NCBI RefSeq assembly: GCF_015550595.1
Contig: NZ_JADNBB010000041.1
Location: forward strand, 1 to 41,329
Direction: 5' to 3'
DNA length: 41,329 nucleotides
Origin: Parabacteroides goldsteinii
Lineage (GTDB): Bacteria > Bacteroidota > Bacteroidia > Bacteroidales > Tannerellaceae
Shown here: positions 25,636 to 33,841 of the stretch, one piece after another
Layout of the letters: the number at the start of each line of letters is the position of its first letter
How positions within the stretch are numbered: the stretch's first letter is position 1
Made by a program: the position numbers and the translations under genes
Notes under the pieces: generated by a model
The model's database searches: none
What the model saw: only the letters and a program-made list of their open reading frames with translations
What the model was told of the DNA's origin: nothing

Positions 25636-27897
25636 TTATTTTACTGTTTTTCCTTCACTGAGGCGTACCACTTTTTCGTGCTCACCTACAATCCATACAA
25701 TGTCGTTTTGTTCAAAAACAGTAGTAGGAGGCGGATTTTTGATTGAATGGGCATCCCGCTCGATACCGATGACCAGACAACCGGAATTGTCACGTATTCC
25801 CGATTCGAGAATGGTTCGTCCGATCAGTCCGGAACCTTCGCTGATAAAGAACTGCTCCATGTTTACCTCTTTTGTTTCCTGTCGGTTATTCAAAGATTCT
25901 TTATAACGCTCTTCTATGTATTGCCGGAAATGGTTCAGTTCGTCGTCTGCACCGACTACGATCAGTTTGTCGAAAGGGTAAAGTCGTTCGTTTCCACCCG
26001 GGATATTGATACGTCGGTCTCCTCGGATGATAGTAACGATGTTTACGTTACATTTTTGCCGGAAATTCAATTCTTTCAGTGTCTTTCCCATACTGGGCGA
26101 ATTTTGTTTGACTTCGAAGTCGGCCAGATGGAGATCACGTTCCAGCAAGTGACTTGCAAACCTTTGTTTGATGGGGGCATTACGTTCATTTTCCATTTCC
26201 CGTGCTGTCAGGTTGGTGAAAAAGTGACGTTCCATCAGGATAGATTGCTTTTTAAGCCATTTGGAGAGAATAACAAGGGTTATTACTGTTGCAGCGATAG
26301 CAAAGGCTATTCCGGCAGCAGCATTCAGCAGGCGCGCAACAGGAAGCATTACAAGGCCTATGCATAATATGATGCGTAATACGATCAGGGAAACCAGCGG
26401 GCCACGGTTGTATTTGCTGTCGTGCCATAATTGCTCGTATTCGACGGAGTGGTTCTTTTTCATCATGATCGCCCGTAACATCGGTGAGATCAGTATGAGG
26501 ATCAAAACCAGTGAGATGACTTCTCCTCGTATGCCGGGTAGCTTGCTGATGATGAATGGGGCGATGAATTGTAACCAGATAAATATCAGAACCAGTGTGA
26601 CGGCTGTATAAGTTCCGACAATACGTATCAGCGCTTTCAATAGCTTGTTCCAGGCACTTTTCTGCCGGATCGTATTAGAACCGGAGGAATAACGTTCCAG
26701 AAAACTTTTCCAACTGGCAGGAATGGTGCGTTCTGCTATTTTGTAAGCAGGTTCAGCCATTCGTATCATATATGGAGTGAAAAAGGTCGTTATAACGGAA
26801 ACGGCAACAACGATCGGATAAAGGAAATTGTCCGTCACTCCAAGAGTCAGGCCCAGAGAGGCGATAATGAAGGCAAATTCACCTATTTGTGCCAGTGAAA
26901 AACCGGATTGGATAGCGACTTTTATTGTCTGCCCTGATAATAGGACACCAAAGCTGCCGAATAATATCTGCCCAACCATTACAACGATCGTTAATATCAG
27001 GATCGGTATTTTATATTCCCAGAGTAATACCGGATCTATCAGCATACCCACCGAAACAAAGAAGATGGCTCCGAAAAGGTCCTTTACCGGTTTCACTATA
27101 TGTTCTATATGTTCGGCATCGATCGTTTCAGCCAGGATCGATCCCATTACAAAAGCTCCTAATGCTGAAGAGAATCCGGCTTTAGTGGCAATCATCACCA
27201 TTCCGAGGCAGAGGCCGAGGCTGACAATCAGTAATGTTTCATCATTGAGAAATTTCCTGGCTCTTTTCAGGAAAGAAGGAATCAGGTAAATACCCACAAC
27301 GAAACAGAAAAGCAGGAAAACGGCGAGTTTGATCACGCTGTCCAGTAGTTCCATACCTTCGACATGCTTGCTGACGGCCAGGGTGGAAAGCAGTACCATT
27401 AACAGGACGGCAAATAAATCTTCTACCACCAAAATTCCGAATACTACACCTGCAAACCGCCGGTTGCGGAGTCCCATATCATCGAAGGCCTTAAATATAA
27501 TTGTTGTGGACGACATGGAAAGCATTCCACCCAGAAAAAGGCTATTCATATGCCCCCAACCCAGCGAAAGGCCTGTGATATATCCGAATGTCATCATTCC
27601 GATCACGACCGTTATTGCTCCGATAACAGCAGTACCCCCGACTTTCATCAGCTTTTTGAAACTGAAGTCAAGTCCTAACGCAAAAAGCAGGAATACAACA
27701 CCTATATCTGCCCAGATACGGATACTTTCTATGTCTGTAACGGTGGGAATTTCTTTTATGGCTGGTCCGGCCAGGATTCCGGCAACAATGTAGCCAAGTA
27801 CGACCGGTTGCTTCAATCTCTTGAAAAGCAAAGTAACAAGTCCTGCAGAAATCAATATTACTGCCAGGTCTGAAATTAATGAAGGAATCTGAGACAT
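25636..27897 (-). CDS. CPA2 cation:proton antiporter (KefB/YbaL-like) with two TrkA_C domains
   Basis: Residues 1-385 form a Na+/H+-exchanger-type core with ~12 helices ([50 protein letters not shown]). A second hydrophobic block follows (about 425-550) with around four more helices. The soluble C-terminus carries two TrkA_C-type domains: about 600-675 (ends [14 protein letters not shown]) and about 680-753 (ends [14 protein letters not shown]). No RCK_N domain with a GxGxxG nucleotide motif is seen, so NAD-type gating as in KefC is unlikely; the TrkA_C pair may bind another ligand. It probably exports K+ or Na+ in exchange for H+. It is divergent from the AlbA_2 gene with 70 bases between them. 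Confidence 0.92.
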   Translation of the reverse strand: MSQIPSLISDLAVILISAGLVTLLFKRLKQPVVLGYIVAGILAGPAIKEIPTVTDIESIRIWADIGVVFLLFALGLDFSFKKLMKVGGTAVIGAITVVIGMMTFGYITGLSLGWGHMNSLFLGGMLSMSSTTIIFKAFDDMGLRNRRFAGVVFGILVVEDLFAVLLMVLLSTLAVSKHVEGMELLDSVIKLAVFLLFCFVVGIYLIPSFLKRARKFLNDETLLIVSLGLCLGMVMIATKAGFSSALGAFVMGSILAETIDAEHIEHIVKPVKDLFGAIFFVSVGMLIDPVLLWEYKIPILILTIVVMVGQILFGSFGVLLSGQTIKVAIQSGFSLAQIGEFAFIIASLGLTLGVTDNFLYPIVVAVSVITTFFTPYMIRMAEPAYKIAERTIPASWKSFLERYSSGSNTIRQKSAWNKLLKALIRIVGTYTAVTLVLIFIWLQFIAPFIISKLPGIRGEVISLVLILILISPMLRAIMMKKNHSVEYEQLWHDSKYNRGPLVSLIVLRIILCIGLVMLPVARLLNAAAGIAFAIAATVITLVILSKWLKKQSILMERHFFTNLTAREMENERNAPIKQRFASHLLERDLHLADFEVKQNSPSMGKTLKELNFRQKCNVNIVTIIRGDRRINIPGGNERLYPFDKLIVVGADDELNHFRQYIEERYKESLNNRQETKEVNMEQFFISEGSGLIGRTILESGIRDNSGCLVIGIERDAHSIKNPPPTTVFEQNDIVWIVGEHEKVVRLSEGKTVK

Positions 27898-27915
27898 GCT
27901 TTCATTCTTTTTCCG

Positions 27916-27946
27916 TTGGCAAAGTTAGACATTTATTTTAATTTTG
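27916..27946 (+). promoter_or_regulatory. Promoter of the AlbA_2 gene, interlocked with a - strand -7 box
   Basis: On the + strand TTG 27916-27918 and TAATTTTG 27939-27946 have a 20-base spacer, a good Bacteroidetes promoter 22 bases before ATG 27968. On the - strand TAACTTTG (27927 down to 27920) is a -7 box for the antiporter gene, 23 bases before its ATG, and lies inside the + strand spacer. Confidence 0.6.
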
Positions 27947-27967
27947 TCGGTCAAATAATGTGCCAAA

Positions 27968-28621
27968 ATGAAGAAGAAACATCCGATAGAAGCATTGATA
28001 GAGCAGGGCGAGCATCAACAACTCGACTTTAAGTTCGAGGTGAGTGACAGTAAAAAGATAGCCCGCACCTTGTCTGCTTTTGCCAATACCGATGGCGGTC
28101 GGTTGCTGATAGGAGTGAAAGATAACGGAAATATTTCCGGTGTCCGTAGTGAGGAAGAGTATTATATGATAGAGGCCGCTTCAAAAATGTACACCCGTCC
28201 GGAAGTTCCTTTTGAAGCAACCCGTTGGGAGATAAACGGAAAAACCGTGCTGGAGGTTTATATAGCACCCAGTGAAGAGAAGCCTCATCTGGCACCGGAT
28301 AAAGAAGATAAATATAAAGCTTATATCCGTGTAGCAGATGAAAATATATTGGCGAACGAAGTCCTTATGTTGTCCTGGGAAAAGAAGCATAAGCCGGATG
28401 GAACTTTACTGAAGATAAGTAAGCCGGTGGAACGTTTGTTTGTCTACCTCGATGAGCATCCGTATATTAATGTAAGCCAACTTTGCCGGATTGGCCGCGT
28501 AAATTATTACACGGCCAAGAATATCCTGAGTGATCTGTTGGCAATAGATGCCCTCCAGTATGTGGTTATAGATAAGCGTATCCTGTATCAACGTATACCG
28601 GGGGCAGATCTGCCTTTATAA
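27968..28621 (+). CDS. AlbA_2 (Schlafen-like) domain protein with C-terminal winged helix
   Basis: The 217-residue protein has an AlbA_2 domain at about residues 10-120. Its conserved segments are GEHQQLDFKFEVSDSKKIARTLSAFANTDGGRLLIGVKDNG, in which ..E.DFK and NT.GG.L..GV are family signatures, and the later YKAYIRVADENILA. Residues ~145-215 resemble a winged helix (VSQLCRIGRVNYYTAKNILSDLLAID). AlbA_2 domains occur in putative regulators and in Schlafen-related nucleases; the role here is unknown, DNA-binding control being the simplest guess. It is divergent from the antiporter. Its last 6 bases overlap the convergent nfeD gene. Confidence 0.85.
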   Translation: MKKKHPIEALIEQGEHQQLDFKFEVSDSKKIARTLSAFANTDGGRLLIGVKDNGNISGVRSEEEYYMIEAASKMYTRPEVPFEATRWEINGKTVLEVYIAPSEEKPHLAPDKEDKYKAYIRVADENILANEVLMLSWEKKHKPDGTLLKISKPVERLFVYLDEHPYINVSQLCRIGRVNYYTAKNILSDLLAIDALQYVVIDKRILYQRIPGADLPL

Positions 28622-30001
28622 ATGTAATGTTTCTACGTATATCTGGGCATTCTCGAAACGGACGACTTTGACCTTTGTTCCCTTTTCTATAAAGCCGGAA
28701 TCGGATACACCATCGTATAATTCATCGTCAATGATTACTTTGCCGGAAGGACGGAGCACTGTAAAGGTTGTTCCCTCTTTTCCGATAAGAGGTGTGAGGG
28801 AAGGAGAGGTGTGAGCTTCTTCCAGGTCTTTATGGAGTGCTACTTTCTGCATCAGGCCTTTTGCTCCGATTTTATTGGATAGCCAGATCATTAAAACGAA
28901 TCCGAGACCGAGTCCGAACAATACTGTCAGGCAGGCTTCTCCGATTTCTTTGGTAGAAACGCCTTCAAAGTTGAAATCCGTATTATTGAGTAGGCTAAGG
29001 GTCAGGCCTGCAACCAGGAAAATTATACCACTGATCCCGGCTATCCCAAAGCCGGGAATAACAAATATTTCTGCAGCAATAAGTAGCAATCCGATGATAA
29101 ATACCAATATTTCCCAGTTTTGAGCCAATCCGTCCAGATACAAAGGTGCAAAATATAAGATAGCAGCAATAATAGCTGCCGCCGACGGAAACCCTAATCC
29201 CGGCGTTTGCATTTCAAAATAAATCCCACCTATAATAATAATGATAAGCAGTGATTGTAACATCGGATTCATGAGGAAACCTTTCAGGTCGTCGAACCAG
29301 GAAGGTTTATATGTCTTCAGTTCATAGGCGTTATATCCCAGATATTTGGTAATTACTTCATCGGGAGTTTCTGCTATCCCGTCACAATACCCCCATTGTT
29401 GTGCTTCGTCAGCGGTGAAGGTGAGCACTTTCCCTGTATCGATCAGGTTAGGGATGACTACCCGCTCGTCTACCATTGCTTCAGCAATCAGAGGGTTTCT
29501 TTTCCATTTGAAAGTGGTGTCTTTCCCCTGAATGATCGTGTCTTTTCCGTGAGCTTCCGCTGTAGAACGTATCATGGAACGCATATACGACTGGTATTTG
29601 TCGGGCATGGCAGTTCCGGTTTGATTGACTACCGTAGCTGCACCGATATTGGCTCCTTTCCTCATAAAGATTTTTTCACAGGCAATCGAAATGAGTGCCC
29701 CGGCTGAGGCTGCGTTGTTATCGATAAAAACATAAACGGGAACTGGATTGTACAGGATTGCCGTACGCATTGAATCTGCCGCTTCGAGCAATCCGCCATA
29801 TGTGTTCATATGGATCAGGACAGCGTCGGCGCCCAGCGAGTTTGCCTCTGTCAATCCGTTACTAAGATAAATACGAGTCGTATTATCTATCTCTTTTTTT
29901 ATATCAATCTGGTAGATGAGGTGCGTATCTTTAGCTTCTGAAACAAAGGTTGTTACGAGTAGTATTAATAACGTGCACAAGATTCCTGAATTTTTCATCA
30001 T
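28616..30001 (-). CDS. NfeD-family membrane-bound serine protease (ClpP-like plus OB domain)
   Basis: The 461-residue protein has a signal peptide (about 1-23), then a ClpP/SDH-type protease domain: Ser99 in NNAASAGALISIA and Lys135 in PDKYQSYMRSM are the likely Ser-Lys dyad, as in archaeal PH1510 (Ser97/Lys138). Residues ~240-385 hold around five membrane helices (LLIIIIIGGIYFEMQTPGLGFP, ILVFIIGLLLIAAEIFVIPGFG). The last ~70 residues form the OB-fold NfeD domain (LIGKEGTTFTVLRPSGKVIID). These proteases usually work with a flotillin-like SPFH protein encoded beside them, but none is adjacent here. The start could also be Met2. Confidence 0.93.
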   Translation of the reverse strand: MMKNSGILCTLLILLVTTFVSEAKDTHLIYQIDIKKEIDNTTRIYLSNGLTEANSLGADAVLIHMNTYGGLLEAADSMRTAILYNPVPVYVFIDNNAASAGALISIACEKIFMRKGANIGAATVVNQTGTAMPDKYQSYMRSMIRSTAEAHGKDTIIQGKDTTFKWKRNPLIAEAMVDERVVIPNLIDTGKVLTFTADEAQQWGYCDGIAETPDEVITKYLGYNAYELKTYKPSWFDDLKGFLMNPMLQSLLIIIIIGGIYFEMQTPGLGFPSAAAIIAAILYFAPLYLDGLAQNWEILVFIIGLLLIAAEIFVIPGFGIAGISGIIFLVAGLTLSLLNNTDFNFEGVSTKEIGEACLTVLFGLGLGFVLMIWLSNKIGAKGLMQKVALHKDLEEAHTSPSLTPLIGKEGTTFTVLRPSGKVIIDDELYDGVSDSGFIEKGTKVKVVRFENAQIYVETLHL

Positions 30002-30047
30002 ATTGTCTAATTATCTATGTTTTTTATACATTGTTGAAAATTGTAAC

Positions 30048-30084
30048 TTTAAACTTGTAAATTTTATAAATTCACAAGTTTAAA
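30048..30084. promoter_or_regulatory. 37-bp near-perfect palindrome between nfeD and the ECF sigma gene
   Basis: TTTAAACTTGTAAATTT (30048-30064) is inverted at 30068-30084 with a single mismatch, giving two 17-base arms around a 3-base centre. A further direct half-copy, AAACTTGCAAAT, begins at 30083. No T-tract follows on either strand, so a regulator site is more likely than a terminator. It lies about 47 bases before the nfeD start. Confidence 0.5.
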
Positions 30085-30190
30085 ACTTGCAAATGTTGTT
30101 CATTCTCAGTGATATTTACTATAAATATATTAAGTTACGATTTTTAATATTAATATTCATCAAAGCTCCATTTTTTTCAGGAAAAATTCC

Positions 30191-30198
30191 TATATTTG
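30191..30198 (+). promoter_or_regulatory. Probable -7 box for the ECF sigma gene
   Basis: TATATTTG fits TAnnTTTG and lies 65 bases before ATG 30264. No TTTG -33 is seen upstream, only a T-rich run at 30171-30177. Confidence 0.45.
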
Positions 30199-30263
30199 TA
30201 TTGTCTCTCGATAGTGAGAGGCAATACTTAACCGGTATTAACCTTTTATAAATAAGTAATAGT

Positions 30264-30773
30264 ATGAATGCGTTGCAATTTCAGAAAAAATTACTGAGCA
30301 TGCAAGAAAACATGATGAATTTTGCACTGATGCTCACTGCAAATCGGGATGATGCCCAAGATTTGATGCAAGACACAACGCTGAAGGTTTTAGACAATCA
30401 GGAAAAGTTCGTTGACAATATTAATTTCAAAGGATGGGTCCTGACCGTCATGCGTAACATTTTCATTAATAATTATCATAAGATAGTTCGTACGCAAACA
30501 GTAGTAGACCAAGGTGTTGATTTGTATAATTTGGATGTCGTAAATGATTCAGGATTTGACTCTCCGGACGGAGCCTATCAAATTCAAGAGATTACCAAGG
30601 CTATCAATGGGTTGAACGATGAACTTAAAGTTCCTTTCTCAATGTTTTTGAGTGGTTATAAATATAATGAGATCGCAGATAAATTGAATGTACCGCTGGG
30701 AACAGTAAAGAGTCGTATATTCTTTGCCCGCCAGGAATTGCAGAAAGTTTTGAAGGATTTTCGCCTTGGATAA
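30264..30773 (+). CDS. ECF-type RNA polymerase sigma factor
   Basis: The 169-residue protein has sigma region 2 at about 10-75 (NRDDAQDLMQDTTLKVLDN, FKGWVLTVMRNIFINNYHK) and a region 4 helix-turn-helix at about 110-165 (YKYNEIADKLNVPLGTVKSRIFFARQEL). It should direct RNA polymerase to a small regulon. No anti-sigma gene follows: after a terminator comes threonine aldolase. It closely fits a sigma factor I remember as widely conserved in Bacteroidales without a FecR partner, so it is unlikely to belong to a SusCD/polysaccharide locus. Confidence 0.94.
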   Translation: MNALQFQKKLLSMQENMMNFALMLTANRDDAQDLMQDTTLKVLDNQEKFVDNINFKGWVLTVMRNIFINNYHKIVRTQTVVDQGVDLYNLDVVNDSGFDSPDGAYQIQEITKAINGLNDELKVPFSMFLSGYKYNEIADKLNVPLGTVKSRIFFARQELQKVLKDFRLG

Positions 30774-30801
30774 TGGTTAATATTCTAACAAACAAGTTAA
30801 T

Positions 30802-30840
30802 AAAAAGAAGGAGTATTCGAAAGAGTGCTCCTTCTTTTTT
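30802..30840 (+). terminator. Terminator after the ECF sigma gene
   Basis: AAAAAGAAGGAG...ATTC pairs with GAGTGCTCCTTCTTTTT around a GAAA tetraloop (near 30819-30822), ending in a T6 run, 28 bases after the sigma gene stop. Confidence 0.88.
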
Positions 30841-30882
30841 AATATATGGATTATAAAAATGACATATTAATGAATAAATCCG

Positions 30883-30890
30883 TACTTTTG
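30883..30890 (+). promoter_or_regulatory. Probable -7 box for the ltaE operon
   Basis: TACTTTTG fits TAnnTTTG, 20 bases before ATG 30911. No good -33 is visible in the AT-rich sequence upstream, so the leader and promoter are tentative. Confidence 0.5.
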
Positions 30891-30910
30891 CCGCAAAAAT
30901 CAAGAATATA

Positions 30911-31939
30911 ATGAGAAGTTTTGCAAGTGATAACAACTCCGGCGTCCATCCGTTGATTATGGAAGCTGTGATTAAGGCTAATGAGGATCACGCAATAGGA
31001 TATGGTGATGACCCCTGGACAGCAACCGCTGTAGCAAAGATTAAAAGTATATTTGGCGAAGAGGCTTCCCCTTTCTTTGTTTTTAACGGTACCGGAGCCA
31101 ATTCGGTGGCCTTGCAGGCTGTTACACGTCCTTTTAATAGTATACTGTGTGCAGAGACTGCACATATTAATGTAGATGAATGCGGTGCTCCGGCACGTAT
31201 GACCGGATGTGCGGTAGTAACTATTCCGACAAGCGACGGCAAGCTCACCCCGGAGTTGATCAGGCCCCGTTTACATAACTTTGGCGTTTGCCATCATTCG
31301 CAACCTAAAGCGGTATATATTTCACAGGTCTCTGAATTAGGTACTGTTTACACGATAGAAGAGGTAAAAGCAATAGCAGATCTGTTGCATGCCCATAATA
31401 TGTATCTTCATATGGACGGTGCCCGCTTGGCAAATGCCTGTGCTTACCTGAACTGCTCCATGAAGCAGGTTACAGTAGATGCAGGTGTGGATATTCTGAG
31501 TTTTGGCGGAACTAAAAATGGTATGATGATGGGAGAAGCTGTTATTTCGTTCCGTCCTGAAGTAACCGAAAATTTGCAATATTACAGAAAGCAATCTGCC
31601 CAGCTTGCATCTAAACTCCGTTATTTGTCTGCCCAGTTCATTCCTTATCTGGAAAATAACTTATGGCTTGAAAACGCCATGAAAGCTAATATCAGTGCTG
31701 CGAAATTAGCAGAAGCATTAAAGCAATATCCTCAGATACAATTTACACAGAAGGTAGAAACGAATCAGATATTCTTTACTATCCCTTCCGAACCTTTGAA
31801 GAAACTGCTGGAACGTTATTTCTTCTATATGTGGAATGAAGAAAATAATGAAGCACGTTTGGTTACTTCCTGGGATACGACAGGAGAAGATATAGCCCAA
31901 TTTGAACAGGATTTGAAAGACGTAATGGGAGAATGTTAA
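30911..31939 (+). CDS. ltaE: Low-specificity L-threonine aldolase
   Basis: This PLP enzyme cleaves threonine or allo-threonine into glycine and acetaldehyde. The 342-residue protein is a fold-type I aminotransferase-like protein. Lys202 (SFGGTKNGMMMGEA) is the Schiff-base lysine, and Asp169 (HMDGARLANA) pairs with the pyridine nitrogen. The N-terminal block RSFASDNNSGVHPLIMEAV replaces the more common FRSDTVT start and is usual for a Bacteroidetes subgroup. It is the first gene of a tight + strand run; the next gene starts 18 bases on. A related beta-eliminating activity cannot be excluded. Confidence 0.93.
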   Translation: MRSFASDNNSGVHPLIMEAVIKANEDHAIGYGDDPWTATAVAKIKSIFGEEASPFFVFNGTGANSVALQAVTRPFNSILCAETAHINVDECGAPARMTGCAVVTIPTSDGKLTPELIRPRLHNFGVCHHSQPKAVYISQVSELGTVYTIEEVKAIADLLHAHNMYLHMDGARLANACAYLNCSMKQVTVDAGVDILSFGGTKNGMMMGEAVISFRPEVTENLQYYRKQSAQLASKLRYLSAQFIPYLENNLWLENAMKANISAAKLAEALKQYPQIQFTQKVETNQIFFTIPSEPLKKLLERYFFYMWNEENNEARLVTSWDTTGEDIAQFEQDLKDVMGEC

Positions 31940-31957
31940 TCACTAAACAATAAACAT

Positions 31958-33823
31958 ATGAAACACGGAAGTGGGTTGATGGCGGTACTTTTTATGTTAT
32001 TGCCTTTATGCAACCTTTATTCACAGGAGAAGGATGCGAGGGAAGATAATACCTTGCGTATAATGAGTTATAATATTCGTAACGGGAGAGGAATGGATGA
32101 TGTTTCCAACTTTCAACGTACGGCGGATGTAATCAATAAAGTGCGGCCAAATGTTGTCGCCGTACAGGAAGTGGACAGCGTGACAGCCAGAAGCGGCCGG
32201 ACCGATGTATTACGTGTATTGGCAGACAAGACACTGATGTATCCGGTATATGCCCCAGCCATTGATTATGATGGAGGAAAATATGGTATCGGTATGTTGA
32301 GCAAGGAGAAACCACTTAGTCATCGTTATATATCTCTTCCGGGAAGAGAAGAAGAACGTGCTTTGCTGATCGTTGAGTTTGAAAAATATATTTATTGTTG
32401 TACCCACCTTTCCCTGACAGGGGAAGATCGTCTGGCTTCATTGGATATTCTTCGCAAGGAAGTTGCAAAAGCCAGTAAGCCCCTTTTTATTGCCGGTGAT
32501 TTTAACGCTCACCCGGATTCGGAAGTCATTGAAGGTATACAGAGAGATTTTGTGATCCTGACAAATACCAAACAACCGACTTTTCCGGCAGATGAACCGA
32601 CAGAAACAATCGATTATATTGCAGCTTATGCAAAGGATACTACGGCCTTTACACGCCTTTCCACGTGGGTTGTCAATGAACCGGCTGCCTCCGATCATCG
32701 TCCGATCGTAACGGATATCGTTTTCAAGCAACCGGCTGACAAGATTTTCCGTACGGAACCTTATTTACAGAATCCCGTAGGAAACGGAATTACGGTTATG
32801 TGGCAGACAACTGTTCCTACTTACAGTTGGGTCGAATATGGTACAAATAAGAATCAGTTGAAGAAAGCGCGTACTATCGTGGATGGTCAGGTGATCTGCA
32901 ACGATTTACAGAATAAGATCAGACTGAATGATCTGGAACCGGGTAAGACTTATTATTATCGCATTTGCTCACAGGAAATCATGCTTTACCAGGCTTATAA
33001 GAAAGTCTTCGGAGAAACGGCTGTTTCCGATTTTCATACATTTACTTTGCCGGAATCATCTACTTCCGATTTTACAGCCATAATCTTTAATGACCTGCAC
33101 AAACATTCTGAAACATTACAAGCGTTGTATGGCCAGGTAAAAGATATTGATTATGATTTTGTCATCTTTAACGGTGATTGTATCGACGATCCGGCCAATC
33201 ATGATGAAGCAACACACTTCCTTTCCGAACTGAATGAAACAGTCGGGGCAGCCGATGTTCCTGTCTTTTATCTGCGTGGCAACCATGAGATCAGGAATGC
33301 TTATTCGATAGGTTTGCGCAAATTGTTCGATTATGTAGGTGATAAGACGTATGGCGCTTTCAACTGGGGCGATACACGTATCGTGATGTTGGATTGCGGT
33401 GAAGATAAGCCCGATGACTTTTGGGTTTATTACGGTCTGAATGATTTCTCCGCTTTGCGTGACGCCCAGGTCGGTTTCCTGAAAGAAGAGCTGGCATCCA
33501 AGCCTTTTAAACAAGCTGCTAAGCGCGTACTGATTCATCATGTGCCTATTTATGGAAAAGATGTAGACCGCTACAATCCTTGTCTGGAATTGTGGGGTGG
33601 TTTACTGGCCAAGGCTCCGTTCAATGTATGCATCAATGCGCATACTCACCGTCATGCTTATTATCCGAAAGGGGCTGCCAATGGAAACAACTTTCCGGTC
33701 ATTGTAGGTGGTGGTTACCGGATGGATGGTGCAACAGTTATGGTCTTACAGAAGAAAGGTAAGGAAATGACGCTGCGGGTATTGAATGCTAAAGGCGAAA
33801 CCCTCGAGGATTTAAAACTGTAA
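31958..33823 (+). CDS. Exported double phosphohydrolase: EEP domain, FN3-like domain and calcineurin-like phosphatase
   Basis: After a signal peptide (about 1-22, LYSQE), residues 30-255 form an endonuclease/exonuclease/phosphatase domain with Glu71 (QEVDS), Asp181/Asn183 (GDFNAHPDS) and Asp246/His247 (SDHRPI). Residues ~262-365 resemble the FN3-like N-terminal domain of purple acid phosphatases (EPYLQNP...ITVMWQT, LEPGKTYYYRI). Residues ~372-621 are a metallophosphatase with Asp379/His381 (NDLHK), Asp407 (NGDCID), GNHE 441-444, LIHHVP and AHTHRH. All metal ligands look intact, so both hydrolases should work, presumably outside the cytoplasm on nucleotides, phosphodiesters or phospholipids. 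It precedes a xanthine permease and xpt by 18 bases, suggesting nucleotide scavenging. Confidence 0.93.
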   Translation: MKHGSGLMAVLFMLLPLCNLYSQEKDAREDNTLRIMSYNIRNGRGMDDVSNFQRTADVINKVRPNVVAVQEVDSVTARSGRTDVLRVLADKTLMYPVYAPAIDYDGGKYGIGMLSKEKPLSHRYISLPGREEERALLIVEFEKYIYCCTHLSLTGEDRLASLDILRKEVAKASKPLFIAGDFNAHPDSEVIEGIQRDFVILTNTKQPTFPADEPTETIDYIAAYAKDTTAFTRLSTWVVNEPAASDHRPIVTDIVFKQPADKIFRTEPYLQNPVGNGITVMWQTTVPTYSWVEYGTNKNQLKKARTIVDGQVICNDLQNKIRLNDLEPGKTYYYRICSQEIMLYQAYKKVFGETAVSDFHTFTLPESSTSDFTAIIFNDLHKHSETLQALYGQVKDIDYDFVIFNGDCIDDPANHDEATHFLSELNETVGAADVPVFYLRGNHEIRNAYSIGLRKLFDYVGDKTYGAFNWGDTRIVMLDCGEDKPDDFWVYYGLNDFSALRDAQVGFLKEELASKPFKQAAKRVLIHHVPIYGKDVDRYNPCLELWGGLLAKAPFNVCINAHTHRHAYYPKGAANGNNFPVIVGGGYRMDGATVMVLQKKGKEMTLRVLNAKGETLEDLKL

Positions 33824-33841
33824 TACATATATGAAGTAAAT

